From Methanocorpusculum petauri (GTDB lineage Archaea; Halobacteriota; Methanomicrobia; Methanomicrobiales; Methanocorpusculaceae): 40,362 nt of DNA. The notes below the pieces were generated by a model that saw only the letters and a program-made list of their open reading frames with translations, ran no database searches and was not told the DNA's origin. The stretch spans positions 1-40,362 of the forward strand of contig NZ_JAPTGB010000020.1 of the NCBI RefSeq assembly GCF_026891975.1, given 5' to 3'. Below are positions 24,219 to 33,124 of this stretch, piece by piece. The stretch's first letter is position 1. Each line of letters opens with the position of its first letter. A program made the translations under genes and the position numbers.

Positions 24219-24233
24219 TCCTTTCCTTTTTTT
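24219..24233 (+). terminator. Pyrimidine/T-rich tract after glnA
   Basis: A CCTTCCTTTTTTT-like tract lies between the glutamine synthetase stop and the next start. It may end part of the transcripts, although the 26-base gap also permits read-through. Confidence 0.35.
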
Positions 24234-24237
24234 GAAC

Positions 24238-25335
24238 ATGCGGCGTGTAAAGAATGTGCAGTATCCGGCAATCGTCCCTGGCAGTGCGGCAGGTGAGGTT
24301 ACCGTCCGGCTCACGTTTCCGTTCCGTCATCTGCATCATAGTTTTACGATTGCGGTACCGCAATCGCTGTATGAGGGTGCGCGATCGTCGGGGAAGGCGG
24401 CGCATGTTCCCGCAGGCATCGGTGATGCCTGGCTTGCCGGATATTATACCGCGTTTACTTCTGATCCGGCGCTTGTGCCGTTTTACCGGATACTGCTGTC
24501 GGAGCTTCGAAAAATCCGTTCATCCCAGAACTATGACGATGATGCATACCTTGAGCTGATTGCCGCATTTGTGCAGTCGATCCCGTACGATACGGAAAAA
24601 GTTGCCGCAATCGATCGCGCTCCGCGGTTTCCGGTGGAAACGGTGGTGGACAGGAAGGGCATCTGCAGTGACAAGTCGTTGCTGCTTGCAGGGCTTCTTG
24701 CCCATGAGGGCTACGCAGCAGCAGTGTTGCACTTTTCCCCGGAAAACCATCTCGCGGTCGGTATTCCCGTACCGGAAGGATACGATTTTCATGGATGCGG
24801 GTGTGCGGTGATAGAGTCAACAGCTCTTGGGTTTGTAGGCGATGCGGAGGGAGCGTTTCCGGCAGGTGACGGAAAGGTCCGGACGCTTGCATCCCGTCCG
24901 AAGGTATTTTTTGTAGGGCACGGCTCGAAGCGGTACGGAAGTATTGCCGAGGTGTCCAAAATTCTTTTGGTTCGCTCCGCTCTGCGGGAGAAACTTGCGG
25001 AGGAGGGTTCGTTTGTACACGATATCCGATCCGAAGAGGAGATCATCTTCAGGAGTAAGGCAGAGCTTGCGGCATCACGCAACCGGCTTGAAGCACTTGA
25101 GGCAGAAACAGCAACAATTTCAGGGGATACGGATACGTTTGCCGCGGCATATGCAGTTTACCGGAAAGCGGTTGCAGACCATAATGCCGGCGTTGCCCTG
25201 CTTGCCAGGAGGATTCAGCGCTACAACCAACTTGTTGATGAGTACAACCGGCTTGCTGCGACACTCACATTTCTTCAGCACAACCGGCTGGACCGGCCCG
25301 CAGTTTTTGCGCGGATACGAAATCTGCGGATATGA
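24238..25335 (+). CDS. Transglutaminase-like cysteine protease-fold protein
   Basis: The 365-residue protein has a transglutaminase-like core at about 90-200: FVQSIPYDTEK, then the cysteine nucleophile in RKGICSDKSLLLAGLLAHEGY, the histidine in SPENHLAVGI, and an acidic residue in AVIESTALGFVGD. That gives a plausible Cys-His-Asp/Glu triad. The C-terminal third (about 265-355) is charged and helical (SKAELAASRNRLEALEAETATI, LLARRIQRYNQLVDEYNRLAATL), predicting a coiled coil. No signal peptide is obvious. I start at ATG 24238; a TTG two codons upstream is possible. Such proteins are usually peptidases or amidases; the substrate is unknown. It converges with the radical SAM gene 23 bases away. 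Confidence 0.75.
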   Translation: MRRVKNVQYPAIVPGSAAGEVTVRLTFPFRHLHHSFTIAVPQSLYEGARSSGKAAHVPAGIGDAWLAGYYTAFTSDPALVPFYRILLSELRKIRSSQNYDDDAYLELIAAFVQSIPYDTEKVAAIDRAPRFPVETVVDRKGICSDKSLLLAGLLAHEGYAAAVLHFSPENHLAVGIPVPEGYDFHGCGCAVIESTALGFVGDAEGAFPAGDGKVRTLASRPKVFFVGHGSKRYGSIAEVSKILLVRSALREKLAEEGSFVHDIRSEEEIIFRSKAELAASRNRLEALEAETATISGDTDTFAAAYAVYRKAVADHNAGVALLARRIQRYNQLVDEYNRLAATLTFLQHNRLDRPAVFARIRNLRI

Positions 25336-25358
25336 ACGGTCTCATCCGTTCAAAAAAG

Positions 25359-26816
25359 TTATGCCTGATCCGCTGCATGCTCTGCCGTGGCGGGGGTATG
25401 GGTTATTTTCAGTGCGGTGTAGTACTCAATGTTATTGATGCAACCGGGATCAGGTCCCAGCGGGTTTCCGAAGTAGCCGTATGCACGTGCCCGGCATCCA
25501 CCGCAGTGATAGCGGTACTCGCAGGAACCGCAGGAACCTTCGATTTTATCCTTGTTTCTGAGATCGGTGAACAAGGGATCGTGTCTCCATAGTTCCTCCA
25601 GATCGCTTGTGCGTACATTTCCGACGGTTTTTGGGAAGAACACGCACGGATCGATGTCTCCGTTCGCCCGGATCGCCATGTAGAACCGGCCAGCACCACA
25701 TCCTCCCACAAACTCTGTCAGCCCGAGCAGACTTTCGTTCACCTCCTGATTGCAAAAATGTGTCGGCACCATCATTTGACCGCCTGCACAAGACTGTTGC
25801 AGGGCAACCCGTGCAAACTGCGGAGCAGTGGTCAGCACCTGGCAATCTGAGGTTCTGTTCTTCTCATAGAGCATATGTAAGAGTTCCTCGCGTTCCTGCG
25901 GACTGAGGTCCTTTTCCATCATATCCTGTCCCCTTCCGGTCGGCACAAAGTTGTAGGCCATCACCCAGTTGACACCGAGATCGCTGCAGAGGTCGATGAT
26001 TTTCGGGATCTGATCATAGTTTTCCTTTGTTGCGGTTGTGGAGATGTTGACAAAGAATCCTGCGGCAACGGCATTTTTCACGCCTTCGATCGTCCGGTCG
26101 AATGCCCCGGGAATTCCGCGGAACTCATCGTGTGTCTTTGCGTCTGCTCCGTCGATGCTGATCTGCACATATTCGGCACCTGCTTTGCGGAGTTCGTCGG
26201 CACGTTTTGGAGTGATCAGTGTTCCATTCGTTGCAAGTGCAACATAGATCCCCTGATCCCGTGCGTGACTGATGAGCTGCAGAATGTCCGGACGTACCAG
26301 TGGTTCACCTCCGGAGAATGCAATCACGGCAACGCCGAGTTTTGCCAGACGATCGATCAGGTGCAGCGCCTCTTCGGTGGTTAGTTCGTCGTCAAGTGCT
26401 TTTCCGGCGGATGCGTAACAGTGGCGGCAGCGGAGGTTGCACCGGTGGGTAACATCCCATACTACCTGAAAAGGTGCCCCCGGAACGAACGGACGACGGA
26501 CACCAAACTCTGCGATGCCCTTCATCACTGAGACAAGGCCTTTGCGCCAGTATGCATCCCGGAACGTCTTTTTGATCTCATCTTCGGGAACACCAAAATT
26601 GCGTGCCCCTGCCCGGATAATGAAGGCCACCTCGCGTGATGCTCGGCGGCACCTCGGGCATACATCATCCCGTAATCCCAGATACTGTTCGAGTGCAATT
26701 TCCAGACGATTTCCTCCGCATTCTTCACATTCCTGACTCATTCCGGAGATGATCCGCCGCGACAAGGGGTTGCCTATTAAGACACTGAGAATATTGATGC
26801 TTGTTTCTGTTTCCAT
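25359..26816 (-). CDS. Radical SAM/SPASM protein with N-terminal zinc-ribbon-like motif
   Basis: This 485-residue protein has three parts. An N-terminal four-cysteine motif C30-x2-C33 ... C53-x2-C56 (CEECGG, CPRC) suggests a zinc ribbon. The radical SAM barrel has CNLRCRHC (C126, C130, C133), AFSGGEPLVRPD and ISIDGADAKTHDEFRG. The C-terminal SPASM region has CGAGRFYMAIRANGDIDPCVFFP and CGSCEYRYHCGGCRARAYGYFG, for extra 4Fe-4S clusters. It resembles haem-modifying (Ahb-like) and peptide-maturing SPASM enzymes, but no precursor peptide gene is seen next to it. The ATG at 26816 is supported by the TATA-like box at 26854-26861 (leader about 16 bases); longer in-frame starts lie at or upstream of that box. 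Function not assigned. Confidence 0.83.
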   Translation of the reverse strand: METETSINILSVLIGNPLSRRIISGMSQECEECGGNRLEIALEQYLGLRDDVCPRCRRASREVAFIIRAGARNFGVPEDEIKKTFRDAYWRKGLVSVMKGIAEFGVRRPFVPGAPFQVVWDVTHRCNLRCRHCYASAGKALDDELTTEEALHLIDRLAKLGVAVIAFSGGEPLVRPDILQLISHARDQGIYVALATNGTLITPKRADELRKAGAEYVQISIDGADAKTHDEFRGIPGAFDRTIEGVKNAVAAGFFVNISTTATKENYDQIPKIIDLCSDLGVNWVMAYNFVPTGRGQDMMEKDLSPQEREELLHMLYEKNRTSDCQVLTTAPQFARVALQQSCAGGQMMVPTHFCNQEVNESLLGLTEFVGGCGAGRFYMAIRANGDIDPCVFFPKTVGNVRTSDLEELWRHDPLFTDLRNKDKIEGSCGSCEYRYHCGGCRARAYGYFGNPLGPDPGCINNIEYYTALKITHTPATAEHAADQA

Positions 26817-26853
26817 ATCGATCACTATTACAGGAAACATCAGTTTTGTACTC

Positions 26854-26861
26854 ATAAATAT
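26854..26861 (-). promoter_or_regulatory. TATA-like box of the radical SAM gene
   Basis: On the minus strand ATATTTAT is centred about 42 bases before the ATG at 26816. A second AT-rich palindrome, CAAATATATTTG at 26890-26901, lies about 35 bases farther upstream and could be another promoter element or an operator. Confidence 0.45.
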
Positions 26862-26999
26862 CGATGGAATGTGACAAAAATCGGTAAAGCAAATATATTT
26901 GTGATGTATTTTGCGTGTGGATGTCTCACTTATCAATATTTTGAAGGTGACAAAAAAGAATGACAGGAACTCCCGTAAAGCGTGTGTCCGAAAAAAAGT

Positions 27000-27965
27000 T
27001 CACGGGGCAAGTCCCGTCTTCACAAATCGGGCAAGCAGTGCATCCATTTGAATATCCGCATCTGCACCTTCGCTTAAGCGGAAGTCCGTTTCACCGAGAT
27101 GATCGATCAATGAGACCTTCAGTTTGCGATTCAATGATTCCGAGGTGGAAATTGTCCGGTACATCTGGTTGAGCAGTTCATTTGGTGCAATGCCGCGATC
27201 ATACATCAGCGCCCGAAGTGTCCGCTCCGCCGTTTCAAAGTCGCCGGAAAGTGCGACTGATACGAGGTCTTCGATCTCCTCGGGCTTTGCATTCGAGGTG
27301 ATCGCATACACGTTCTCCGCGGTCACAACATCCGACACAATTGCCGCACCCTGAAGAGCGTTGATTGCTTTTCGCATATCTCCCTGGGCAATATAGGTGA
27401 TTGCCGCATAAGCATTCTCCTCAATGATGATGCCTTCCGTTTCTGCAATGCGGCGCATCTCCTCGGTGACTGCCGCATCATCCAGCGGCCGGAACCGGTA
27501 GATGGCACAGCGGCTCTGGATCGGGTCGATGATCTTTGACGAGTAGTTGCAGGAGAGAATAAACCGGCAGGTCTCCGCATAGTTCTCCATTGTCCGGCGG
27601 AGTGCTGCCTGTGCATCCTGTGTCAGTGCGTCTGCTTCATCCAGAAACAGAATTTTAAACGTCGCATCACCGAGAGGCGACGTCCGGGCAAACTGCTTGA
27701 TCTGGTTGCGGACCACATCAATGCCGCGCTCATCGGAAGCGTTCAGCTCGCGGAAATTCATACTCCAGGTATCACCGAACATCTCACGTGCCAGCGCAAC
27801 CGCGCAGGTCGTCTTACCGACGCCTGCAGATCCGGTAAACAGCAGATGGGGCAGTGCTCTGCTCTTTACGTATGACTGCAGCCGCTCAACGATCTCCCGC
27901 TGTCCAGCAACCTCAGAGAGGTTGTGCGGACGGTATTTTTCTATCCAGATGCCGGGGGACTCCAT
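27000..27965 (-). CDS. rfcS: Replication factor C small subunit (clamp loader ATPase)
   Basis: RfcS with RfcL loads the PCNA sliding clamp onto primed DNA. The 321-residue product starts [13 protein letters not shown], has Walker [10 protein letters not shown] (45-53), the sensor region [14 protein letters not shown], Walker B LFLDEAD (107-113), [16 protein letters not shown] with the arginine finger (SRC), and a C-terminal collar domain. I start at 27965, where the conserved W-x-EKYRP opening begins soon after; an upstream ATG at 28019 would add 18 unrelated residues. A TATA-like AATTATTCC lies about 32 bases before the start. It diverges from the RPA-associated gene, suggesting a replication-linked locus. 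Confidence 0.96.
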   Translation of the reverse strand: MESPGIWIEKYRPHNLSEVAGQREIVERLQSYVKSRALPHLLFTGSAGVGKTTCAVALAREMFGDTWSMNFRELNASDERGIDVVRNQIKQFARTSPLGDATFKILFLDEADALTQDAQAALRRTMENYAETCRFILSCNYSSKIIDPIQSRCAIYRFRPLDDAAVTEEMRRIAETEGIIIEENAYAAITYIAQGDMRKAINALQGAAIVSDVVTAENVYAITSNAKPEEIEDLVSVALSGDFETAERTLRALMYDRGIAPNELLNQMYRTISTSESLNRKLKVSLIDHLGETDFRLSEGADADIQMDALLARFVKTGLAP

Positions 27966-28055
27966 AGTACCTATCCTTTTGGGTGTACAACGGAATAATT
28001 TCTTGTATTCCATTCCCAAACAAACTTACCGCCAAAATGCCAATAGTACAGAAAT

Positions 28056-28799
28056 ATGGAACTGCCGAATCATCATCCCTCCTCGCGAATGCCTGCTGCG
28101 GCATGCATTACCGCATGGGAACTGACCGGCAGAAACATCTCGGTAGTTTCCGGCGGAGGCTTTCGGACACCGTACGGTAGCTTCTCCGGCAAGCTGTTCT
28201 TTGTGGGAACTCTCACCGAAAAAATTCTGAGAAACGGCCGGTTGTCATCCCTCCGCGTAAGCGACCCGACCGGCGTACTCACCTTCTCCCTCCCTCCGCA
28301 GAATGCCGCGCTCATCCGTACAGCAGACGCACTCGATATTCCCGGTTTTGTTGCGGTTACCGCAACCGTGAAACTCCGGGACTCTGCAGGAAAAACCTAC
28401 CTCGAACTGATCCCCGACATTCTCAGTCCCGCCGATCGGAAAACACGGGACGCCTGGCTGTGCTGCGTCGCAGAAGAGGTACTTGTGCGCATCGCTGCAC
28501 TTTCGCCTTCGCCTGAACGAAAGGAGTTTGCCGATGTTCTCGTCAATGCCCTCGCCAATGTCCGGGACGAAAATCCCGTTCCCGTCCCTGCACCGGAAAC
28601 TCCGGCTGCGGTCACGGATGTTCAGCTGCTTGCCATTATTACCGAGCTTTCCGGGAAAAAAGGAGCGCCAATAGCTGACGTTATTGCCCGTGCGGAAACG
28701 CTCGGCATGAATGCAACCGATACCAAGGCTGCCCTTGCCCGTCTGATGGAAGAGGGCGAGTGCTACACGCCGACCACTGAACTCATCAAAGTAGCCTGA
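28056..28799 (+). CDS. RPA-associated OB-fold protein (COG3390-like)
   Basis: The 247-residue protein has an OB-fold N-terminal half: KLFFVGTLTEKI, SLRVSDPTGVLTFSLPPQN, PGFVAVTATVKLRDSAGKTYLELIPDIL (about 45-125). A linker rich in Pro/Val/Ala follows (about 175-190), and the C-terminal winged-helix-like region (about 190-245) contains ADVIARAETLGMNATDTKAALARLMEEGECYTP. This architecture matches archaeal RPA-associated proteins, which bind single-strand DNA-binding RPA. The ATG at 28056 keeps the family's N-terminal RxPA-like motif (SSRMPAA); ATG 28089 would cut it. The phosphoesterase and Lhr genes follow directly. Confidence 0.75.
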   Translation: MELPNHHPSSRMPAAACITAWELTGRNISVVSGGGFRTPYGSFSGKLFFVGTLTEKILRNGRLSSLRVSDPTGVLTFSLPPQNAALIRTADALDIPGFVAVTATVKLRDSAGKTYLELIPDILSPADRKTRDAWLCCVAEEVLVRIAALSPSPERKEFADVLVNALANVRDENPVPVPAPETPAAVTDVQLLAIITELSGKKGAPIADVIARAETLGMNATDTKAALARLMEEGECYTPTTELIKVA

Positions 28800-28810
28800 A
28801 CAATACAGCA

Positions 28811-29566
28811 ATGAACCCCGAATTCTATCCTGCCGGACCGGCTGTCCTCATCGAACGAAACGTCCGGACACTGGTCATCGCCGACCCTCACTTCGGCGTC
28901 GAAGCCGACCTTCACCGTCGCGGTCTCCATTTTCAGAGCGGAACTGCTTCCCGGCTGTCCCGGCTTCTGACAATCATTGAGGAAAGCGATCCCGACTACC
29001 TCGTCGTCTTAGGTGATCTCAAACACATGATCCCCTACGTCACTTATCAGGAGAAAAACGAAGTTCCGATTGTCCTCAAAAAAATCCGGGAGAAGACCGA
29101 GTTCCGGCTCGCTCCCGGCAACCATGACACAGGTCTGGAAAAATATCTTCTGAAAGATGAACTGCTTCCGGTAAACGGTGCGGTCATCGACGGCTGCGGC
29201 TACATGCACGGTCACACCATTCCCGCGTCCGAACTTGCCGGAAAACTCATTCTCTGCGGTCACCACCACCCGGTCGTCAACATCTACGATGAAGTCGGCT
29301 GTTCGCTTCGCGGAACACCCGGCTACCTCCTCGCAGAGATCGACAATGCCGCAGTTGACCTGCCGGAAACACCTGCCGCAACCCGCGTCCTTCTCGTGCC
29401 TGCTTTCTATGAACTTGCGGGCGGTATGGACGTCCGGCTGATTCCGGGAAACAAGATATCTCCCCTCGCAAAAGCGATCAGAACCGATACCGCCGAGGTG
29501 TTTCTCAAAGACGGCACGTATGTTGACACGTGGGAAGATCTTACCCCCGACCCGGAGGATACATGA
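28811..29566 (+). CDS. Calcineurin-like metallophosphoesterase (COG1407-like)
   Basis: The 251-residue protein carries the binuclear metal motifs of the family in order: ADPHFGVEADLHRRG (D-x-H near residue 24), VVLGDLKHM (GDxKH for the usual GDxxD/H), LAPGNHD (GNHD), MHGHTIP and LCGHHHPVV (GHxH). It is the archaeal subgroup commonly found beside RPA-associated and helicase genes, and may act on nucleic acid ends or nucleotides; the substrate is unproven. The stop overlaps the helicase ATG (29563-29566), so the two are coupled, and it starts 11 bases after the RPA-associated gene. Confidence 0.85.
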   Translation: MNPEFYPAGPAVLIERNVRTLVIADPHFGVEADLHRRGLHFQSGTASRLSRLLTIIEESDPDYLVVLGDLKHMIPYVTYQEKNEVPIVLKKIREKTEFRLAPGNHDTGLEKYLLKDELLPVNGAVIDGCGYMHGHTIPASELAGKLILCGHHHPVVNIYDEVGCSLRGTPGYLLAEIDNAAVDLPETPAATRVLLVPAFYELAGGMDVRLIPGNKISPLAKAIRTDTAEVFLKDGTYVDTWEDLTPDPEDT

Positions 29567-32277
29567 CCGCAGCTATCGAAGAACTGCGGGAAAGTCTGCA
29601 CCCGAAAATCCGCGAAGCCCTGGACAAACGGGGCTTTGACGAGTTCTCCGAGATTCAGATGCGTGCGGTTCCCAAACTCATCCGCGGAGACAATGCCATC
29701 CTGATTGCACCGACCGGAACGGGAAAAACCGAAAGCGCACTGCTGCCGATCTTTCACCGGATGCTTACCGAGCCGCATCCGCCCGGATTTACCACGCTCT
29801 ACATCACACCGCTTCGCTCCCTCAACCGCGACATGATGAACCGGCTTGAATGGTGGGGCAAAGAACTCGGGCTTCGCATCTCCGTCCGCCACGGCGATAC
29901 CACGCAGAACGATCGTCGCAAACAGGCAACGCATCCGCCCGACCTGCTTATCACCACGCCCGAAAGTCTTCAGGCGATGATGATGGGCAAAGTGCTGCGT
30001 AAACATCTCGCCGGCGTCCGCTTCATCGTCATCGATGAAATCCACGAACTCGCCGGTTCCAAACGCGGTGCACAGCTCTGTGTAGGGCTGGAGCGGATAA
30101 TGGAACTCTCCGGCGAAGTCCAGCGTATCGGTATCTCTGCAACTGTTGGAAACCCGGACGTCATCGGACAGTTCCTCTGCGGCAAACGTCCCTACACCAT
30201 CGTGCAGGTGCCGGTCGCAAAAACACTTGACCTCACCGTCCGGTTTGCGGGCGAGTCATTTGCAGATCAGACGAAACTGATCGAGAAATGCATCGATTCC
30301 CACACCTCAACTCTTGTCTTCACCAACACGCGCAGCGTTGCCGAGGCTATCGGCCATGCTCTCCGGGAGCGCGGCGACATTGATGTGCATCACGGCTCTC
30401 TTTCACGGGAGATGCGGGTTGACGCAGAAGACCGGTTCCGTGCGGGCCTCACGCGGGGCATGATCAGCACATCTTCCATGGAGCTTGGCATCGATATCGG
30501 CCAGATCGATCACGTTGTGCAGTTCAATTCTCCGCGCGAGGTTGCCCGGCTGATTCAGCGGACCGGCCGTGCCGGACACCAGTTGCACGCAACCTCAAAG
30601 GGTACGGTTCTTGCGACCGGGTTTGACGACTGTATTGAGTCGATGGTGATCGTTCGCAAAGCCATGGAGAACGAACCGGAGAATGTCCGCCCGCACATCA
30701 ATGCAAGCGATGTCATCGCAAACCAGATCGCCGCACTTGCGGTTGAGCGCGGCGAAATTGCAATCAAAAAGATCGAAGAGATCTTTTCCCGCAGCTACTG
30801 TTTCGCGGACGCAGGTCCCCTGATCCGTGAGGTCATTGCCCAGATGGAGAAGCACTACCTCATCAGGACCGAAAGCGACATGGTCATCACCAAGGCACGT
30901 GCCCGCCGGTACCTCTCACAGAATCTGTCGATGATTGCTGATGAGAAGAAGAGTGTCGTCTTTGACGTGGTGTCCCGCAAACCCGTCGGCACGCTGGACG
31001 AGTCGTTTGTGATCAGCTGGATCTCATCCGGTGCAGTGTTTGTTGCCCGCGGTCAGATGTGGCGGGTGCTTGATATTGACGAGGACCGCATCATGGTCGA
31101 GCCTGCGAAGAATGCAAAAGGCGAACTGCCATCGTGGGAAGGGGAACAGATTCCTGTTCCCTTCACGGTTGCCATGGAGGCGGGACAACTCCGCCGTCTG
31201 CACAACTTCGACGGTTACCACGCAGATGAACGGACAGTAATGTTTTCGGAAAAGATTCTTGCCGAGATGAAGAAGAACCGATCGATCGTTGCGACTGACA
31301 AAGTGATCGTGCTTGAGGATGCGGACGAAGGCGTTGTCATCAATCTCTGCGGCGGCCACAAGGTCAACGAGGCACTTGGCCGCGTACTGTCGATTCTTCT
31401 GTCCGCACGGTATGGTACAGCGGTCGGTATTGAGACGAATGCCTACCGGATTCTTCTGCGGCTGCCGAAGTTTTTGCGTGCGCCGGACGTGGACGAGGTA
31501 CTCTGCTCGCTTGAACCGGAACACATTGAAGCGATTCTTACGCTTGCACTCAAAAAGACCGCTCTGTACAAATGGAAACTGGTGCAGGTTGCAAAGAAGT
31601 TCGGCGCAATAGATGCAGATGCTGACTATGAAAAAATCAGTATCAATCGTCTGTTGGATCTCTTTGACGGTACGGTGATTGAAAAAGAGGCGTTCCGCGA
31701 ACTGTTCTTCTCAAACATGGATGTGGAACATGCGCGTCTTGTTGTACAGATGATCCGGGATCACGGCATGGAGACGGCAACAAGCCGCCTGTCCATTATC
31801 GGTGCGGAGGGTCTTTTCACTGGCAGGGATGTGATTGTACCTCCCGGAGAGGATCAGGCGATTATTGCAAGCGTGAAACACCGCATTGATGAGCAGGACA
31901 TCATACTTGCGTGCATGCACTGCAAAAACTGGAAGAGCCGCACCAAGGTAGGCCGCGCTCCCGATACCCCGCAGTGTCCTGTCTGCGGCGCACGGCTGAT
32001 TGCGGTTCTCAAACCCTACGACGAGAAGATGTATCTTGCGATGAAAAAGAAGAACAAGAGTACCGAGGAGCGTGAGGCAGAAGCGCGGATGATCCGCAAC
32101 GCAAACATGGTGCTCTCCAGCGGGAAGAAGGCAATCATTGCGCTTGCCGGACGCGGGGTGGGTCCTGAGGCTGCGGCGCGGATATTGAACACGTTTGCAA
32201 CCGGTGATGCCTTTTACCGTGAAATTCTGAAGGCTGAGAGAAAGTTCGTCCAGACCCACCGGTTCTGGTCGGATTGA
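29563..32277 (+). CDS. Lhr-type superfamily 2 DNA/RNA helicase
   Basis: The 904-residue protein has RecA-like domain 1 with Q-motif region FSEIQMRAVP, Walker A APTGTGKTESA (49-59), the DEIH box at 158-161, and ISATVGN (motif III). Domain 2 has VFTNTRSVAEAIGHAL, VHHGSLSREMRV, STSSMELGIDIGQIDHV and motif VI QRTGRAGHQ. A winged-helix and Lhr-specific C-terminal half follow, ending in a four-cysteine zinc motif (CMHCKNW ... CPVCGARL, about 785-815). Archaeal Lhr proteins unwind 3'-tailed DNA or DNA:RNA and are linked to repair and recombination. The ATG at 29563 overlaps the phosphoesterase stop; an in-frame ATG at 29530 would sit inside that gene. Confidence 0.93.
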   Translation: MTAAIEELRESLHPKIREALDKRGFDEFSEIQMRAVPKLIRGDNAILIAPTGTGKTESALLPIFHRMLTEPHPPGFTTLYITPLRSLNRDMMNRLEWWGKELGLRISVRHGDTTQNDRRKQATHPPDLLITTPESLQAMMMGKVLRKHLAGVRFIVIDEIHELAGSKRGAQLCVGLERIMELSGEVQRIGISATVGNPDVIGQFLCGKRPYTIVQVPVAKTLDLTVRFAGESFADQTKLIEKCIDSHTSTLVFTNTRSVAEAIGHALRERGDIDVHHGSLSREMRVDAEDRFRAGLTRGMISTSSMELGIDIGQIDHVVQFNSPREVARLIQRTGRAGHQLHATSKGTVLATGFDDCIESMVIVRKAMENEPENVRPHINASDVIANQIAALAVERGEIAIKKIEEIFSRSYCFADAGPLIREVIAQMEKHYLIRTESDMVITKARARRYLSQNLSMIADEKKSVVFDVVSRKPVGTLDESFVISWISSGAVFVARGQMWRVLDIDEDRIMVEPAKNAKGELPSWEGEQIPVPFTVAMEAGQLRRLHNFDGYHADERTVMFSEKILAEMKKNRSIVATDKVIVLEDADEGVVINLCGGHKVNEALGRVLSILLSARYGTAVGIETNAYRILLRLPKFLRAPDVDEVLCSLEPEHIEAILTLALKKTALYKWKLVQVAKKFGAIDADADYEKISINRLLDLFDGTVIEKEAFRELFFSNMDVEHARLVVQMIRDHGMETATSRLSIIGAEGLFTGRDVIVPPGEDQAIIASVKHRIDEQDIILACMHCKNWKSRTKVGRAPDTPQCPVCGARLIAVLKPYDEKMYLAMKKKNKSTEEREAEARMIRNANMVLSSGKKAIIALAGRGVGPEAAARILNTFATGDAFYREILKAERKFVQTHRFWSD

Positions 32278-32312
32278 ATACTATCGTACATCAGAATTGC
32301 TATTTTGATTCA

Positions 32313-32427
32313 GGGGTTCTTTTCGAGCCCCGGAAAAATACACACTTCCGAAAAAAAAGATTCGGGGATATGTTGATGAAACGACCCGGTTTTTGGGATG
32401 TGTCCTGACGGACGCGGGAGACATCCC
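32313..32427. terminator. Converging lhr / tbp 3' region with two hairpins
   Basis: The 154-base spacer has two strong inverted repeats. The first is GGGGTTC/GAGCCCC (32313-32319 with 32325-32331, one G-T pair). The second is GGGATGT/ACATCCC (about 32395-32427), with an inner GTCC/GGAC stem. They are probable 3'-end structures, or bidirectional terminators, for the two converging transcripts. Confidence 0.45.
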
Positions 32428-32431
32428 GGAA

Positions 32432-32998
32432 TTATTTTTGTTCTTTTAAGATGGTTTCCAGACGCTCTTCGAGGAAGTCAAGGCCGCGGCGGACATCATC
32501 AAGATTCTTGCCGCCGGTCAGAATGATCTTTCCTGAGGAGAAGAGGAGCGCGACGATCTTCGGATCCTTAATGCGGTAGACAAGACCCGGGAACTGCTCC
32601 GGCTCGTACTCAATTGCCTCAAGGGACAGGGTTGCCACGACACGGTTCAGGTTAATGAACTTGCCAATATCATAGGAACAGACGATGTTCGTCACCGCAA
32701 CTTTGGGGACGTCCAGTGTTTTTACGCCTGCTTCCTTGAGGGATTTCAGGATGATCTCAAGACCGTCCTGAAGTGCGGATTCGTTTCTAATGCCGGTTAA
32801 GACCACTTTTCCCGAGGAGAAGATCAAAGATGCCATTCTCGGTTCATCGATACGGTACACTGCGCCGGGGAACCGTTTGGTGTTCAGTTCACAGCCGTCA
32901 ATCTTTTCAGCAATCTCTGCCAGGTTAATCTCATCTGCGATTACGCCGGATGCAACGATATTTTCGATCTTCAGCGAATCGTATGTTTTCCCATCCAT
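32432..32998 (-). CDS. tbp: TATA-box-binding protein
   Basis: This general transcription factor binds the promoter TATA box and recruits TFB and RNA polymerase. The 188-residue protein has the twofold TBP repeat: first half IENIVASGVIADEINL, FPGAVYRIDEPRMASLIFSSGKVVLTG; second half VTNIVCSYDIGKFINLNRV, FPGLVYRIKDPKIVALLFSSGKIILTG. Length and repeat structure are normal. The C-terminal tail is short and charged (LEERLETILKEQK). It is transcribed away from the acyl-CoA synthetase gene; its own TATA-like box lies 29 bases upstream of the ATG, so the transcript is probably leaderless. Confidence 0.97.
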   Translation of the reverse strand: MDGKTYDSLKIENIVASGVIADEINLAEIAEKIDGCELNTKRFPGAVYRIDEPRMASLIFSSGKVVLTGIRNESALQDGLEIILKSLKEAGVKTLDVPKVAVTNIVCSYDIGKFINLNRVVATLSLEAIEYEPEQFPGLVYRIKDPKIVALLFSSGKIILTGGKNLDDVRRGLDFLEERLETILKEQK

Positions 32999-33021
32999 CT
33001 CTATTTAATACGAGAGACACA

Positions 33022-33032
33022 AGCATAATACT
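33022..33032 (-). promoter_or_regulatory. TATA box of tbp
   Basis: On the minus strand AGTATTATGCT is centred 29 bases before the tbp ATG (32998). The divergent gene's TATA-like element AATTAATT lies at 33083-33090. Confidence 0.5.
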
Positions 33033-33124
33033 TCGCGTCCGTTGCTTAGTCCCGGTCCGAATAGCCTCTTTGGTCCTGCTCGAATTAATTACCTCAGACG
33101 TCCCATTCATATAGGACAATAACC

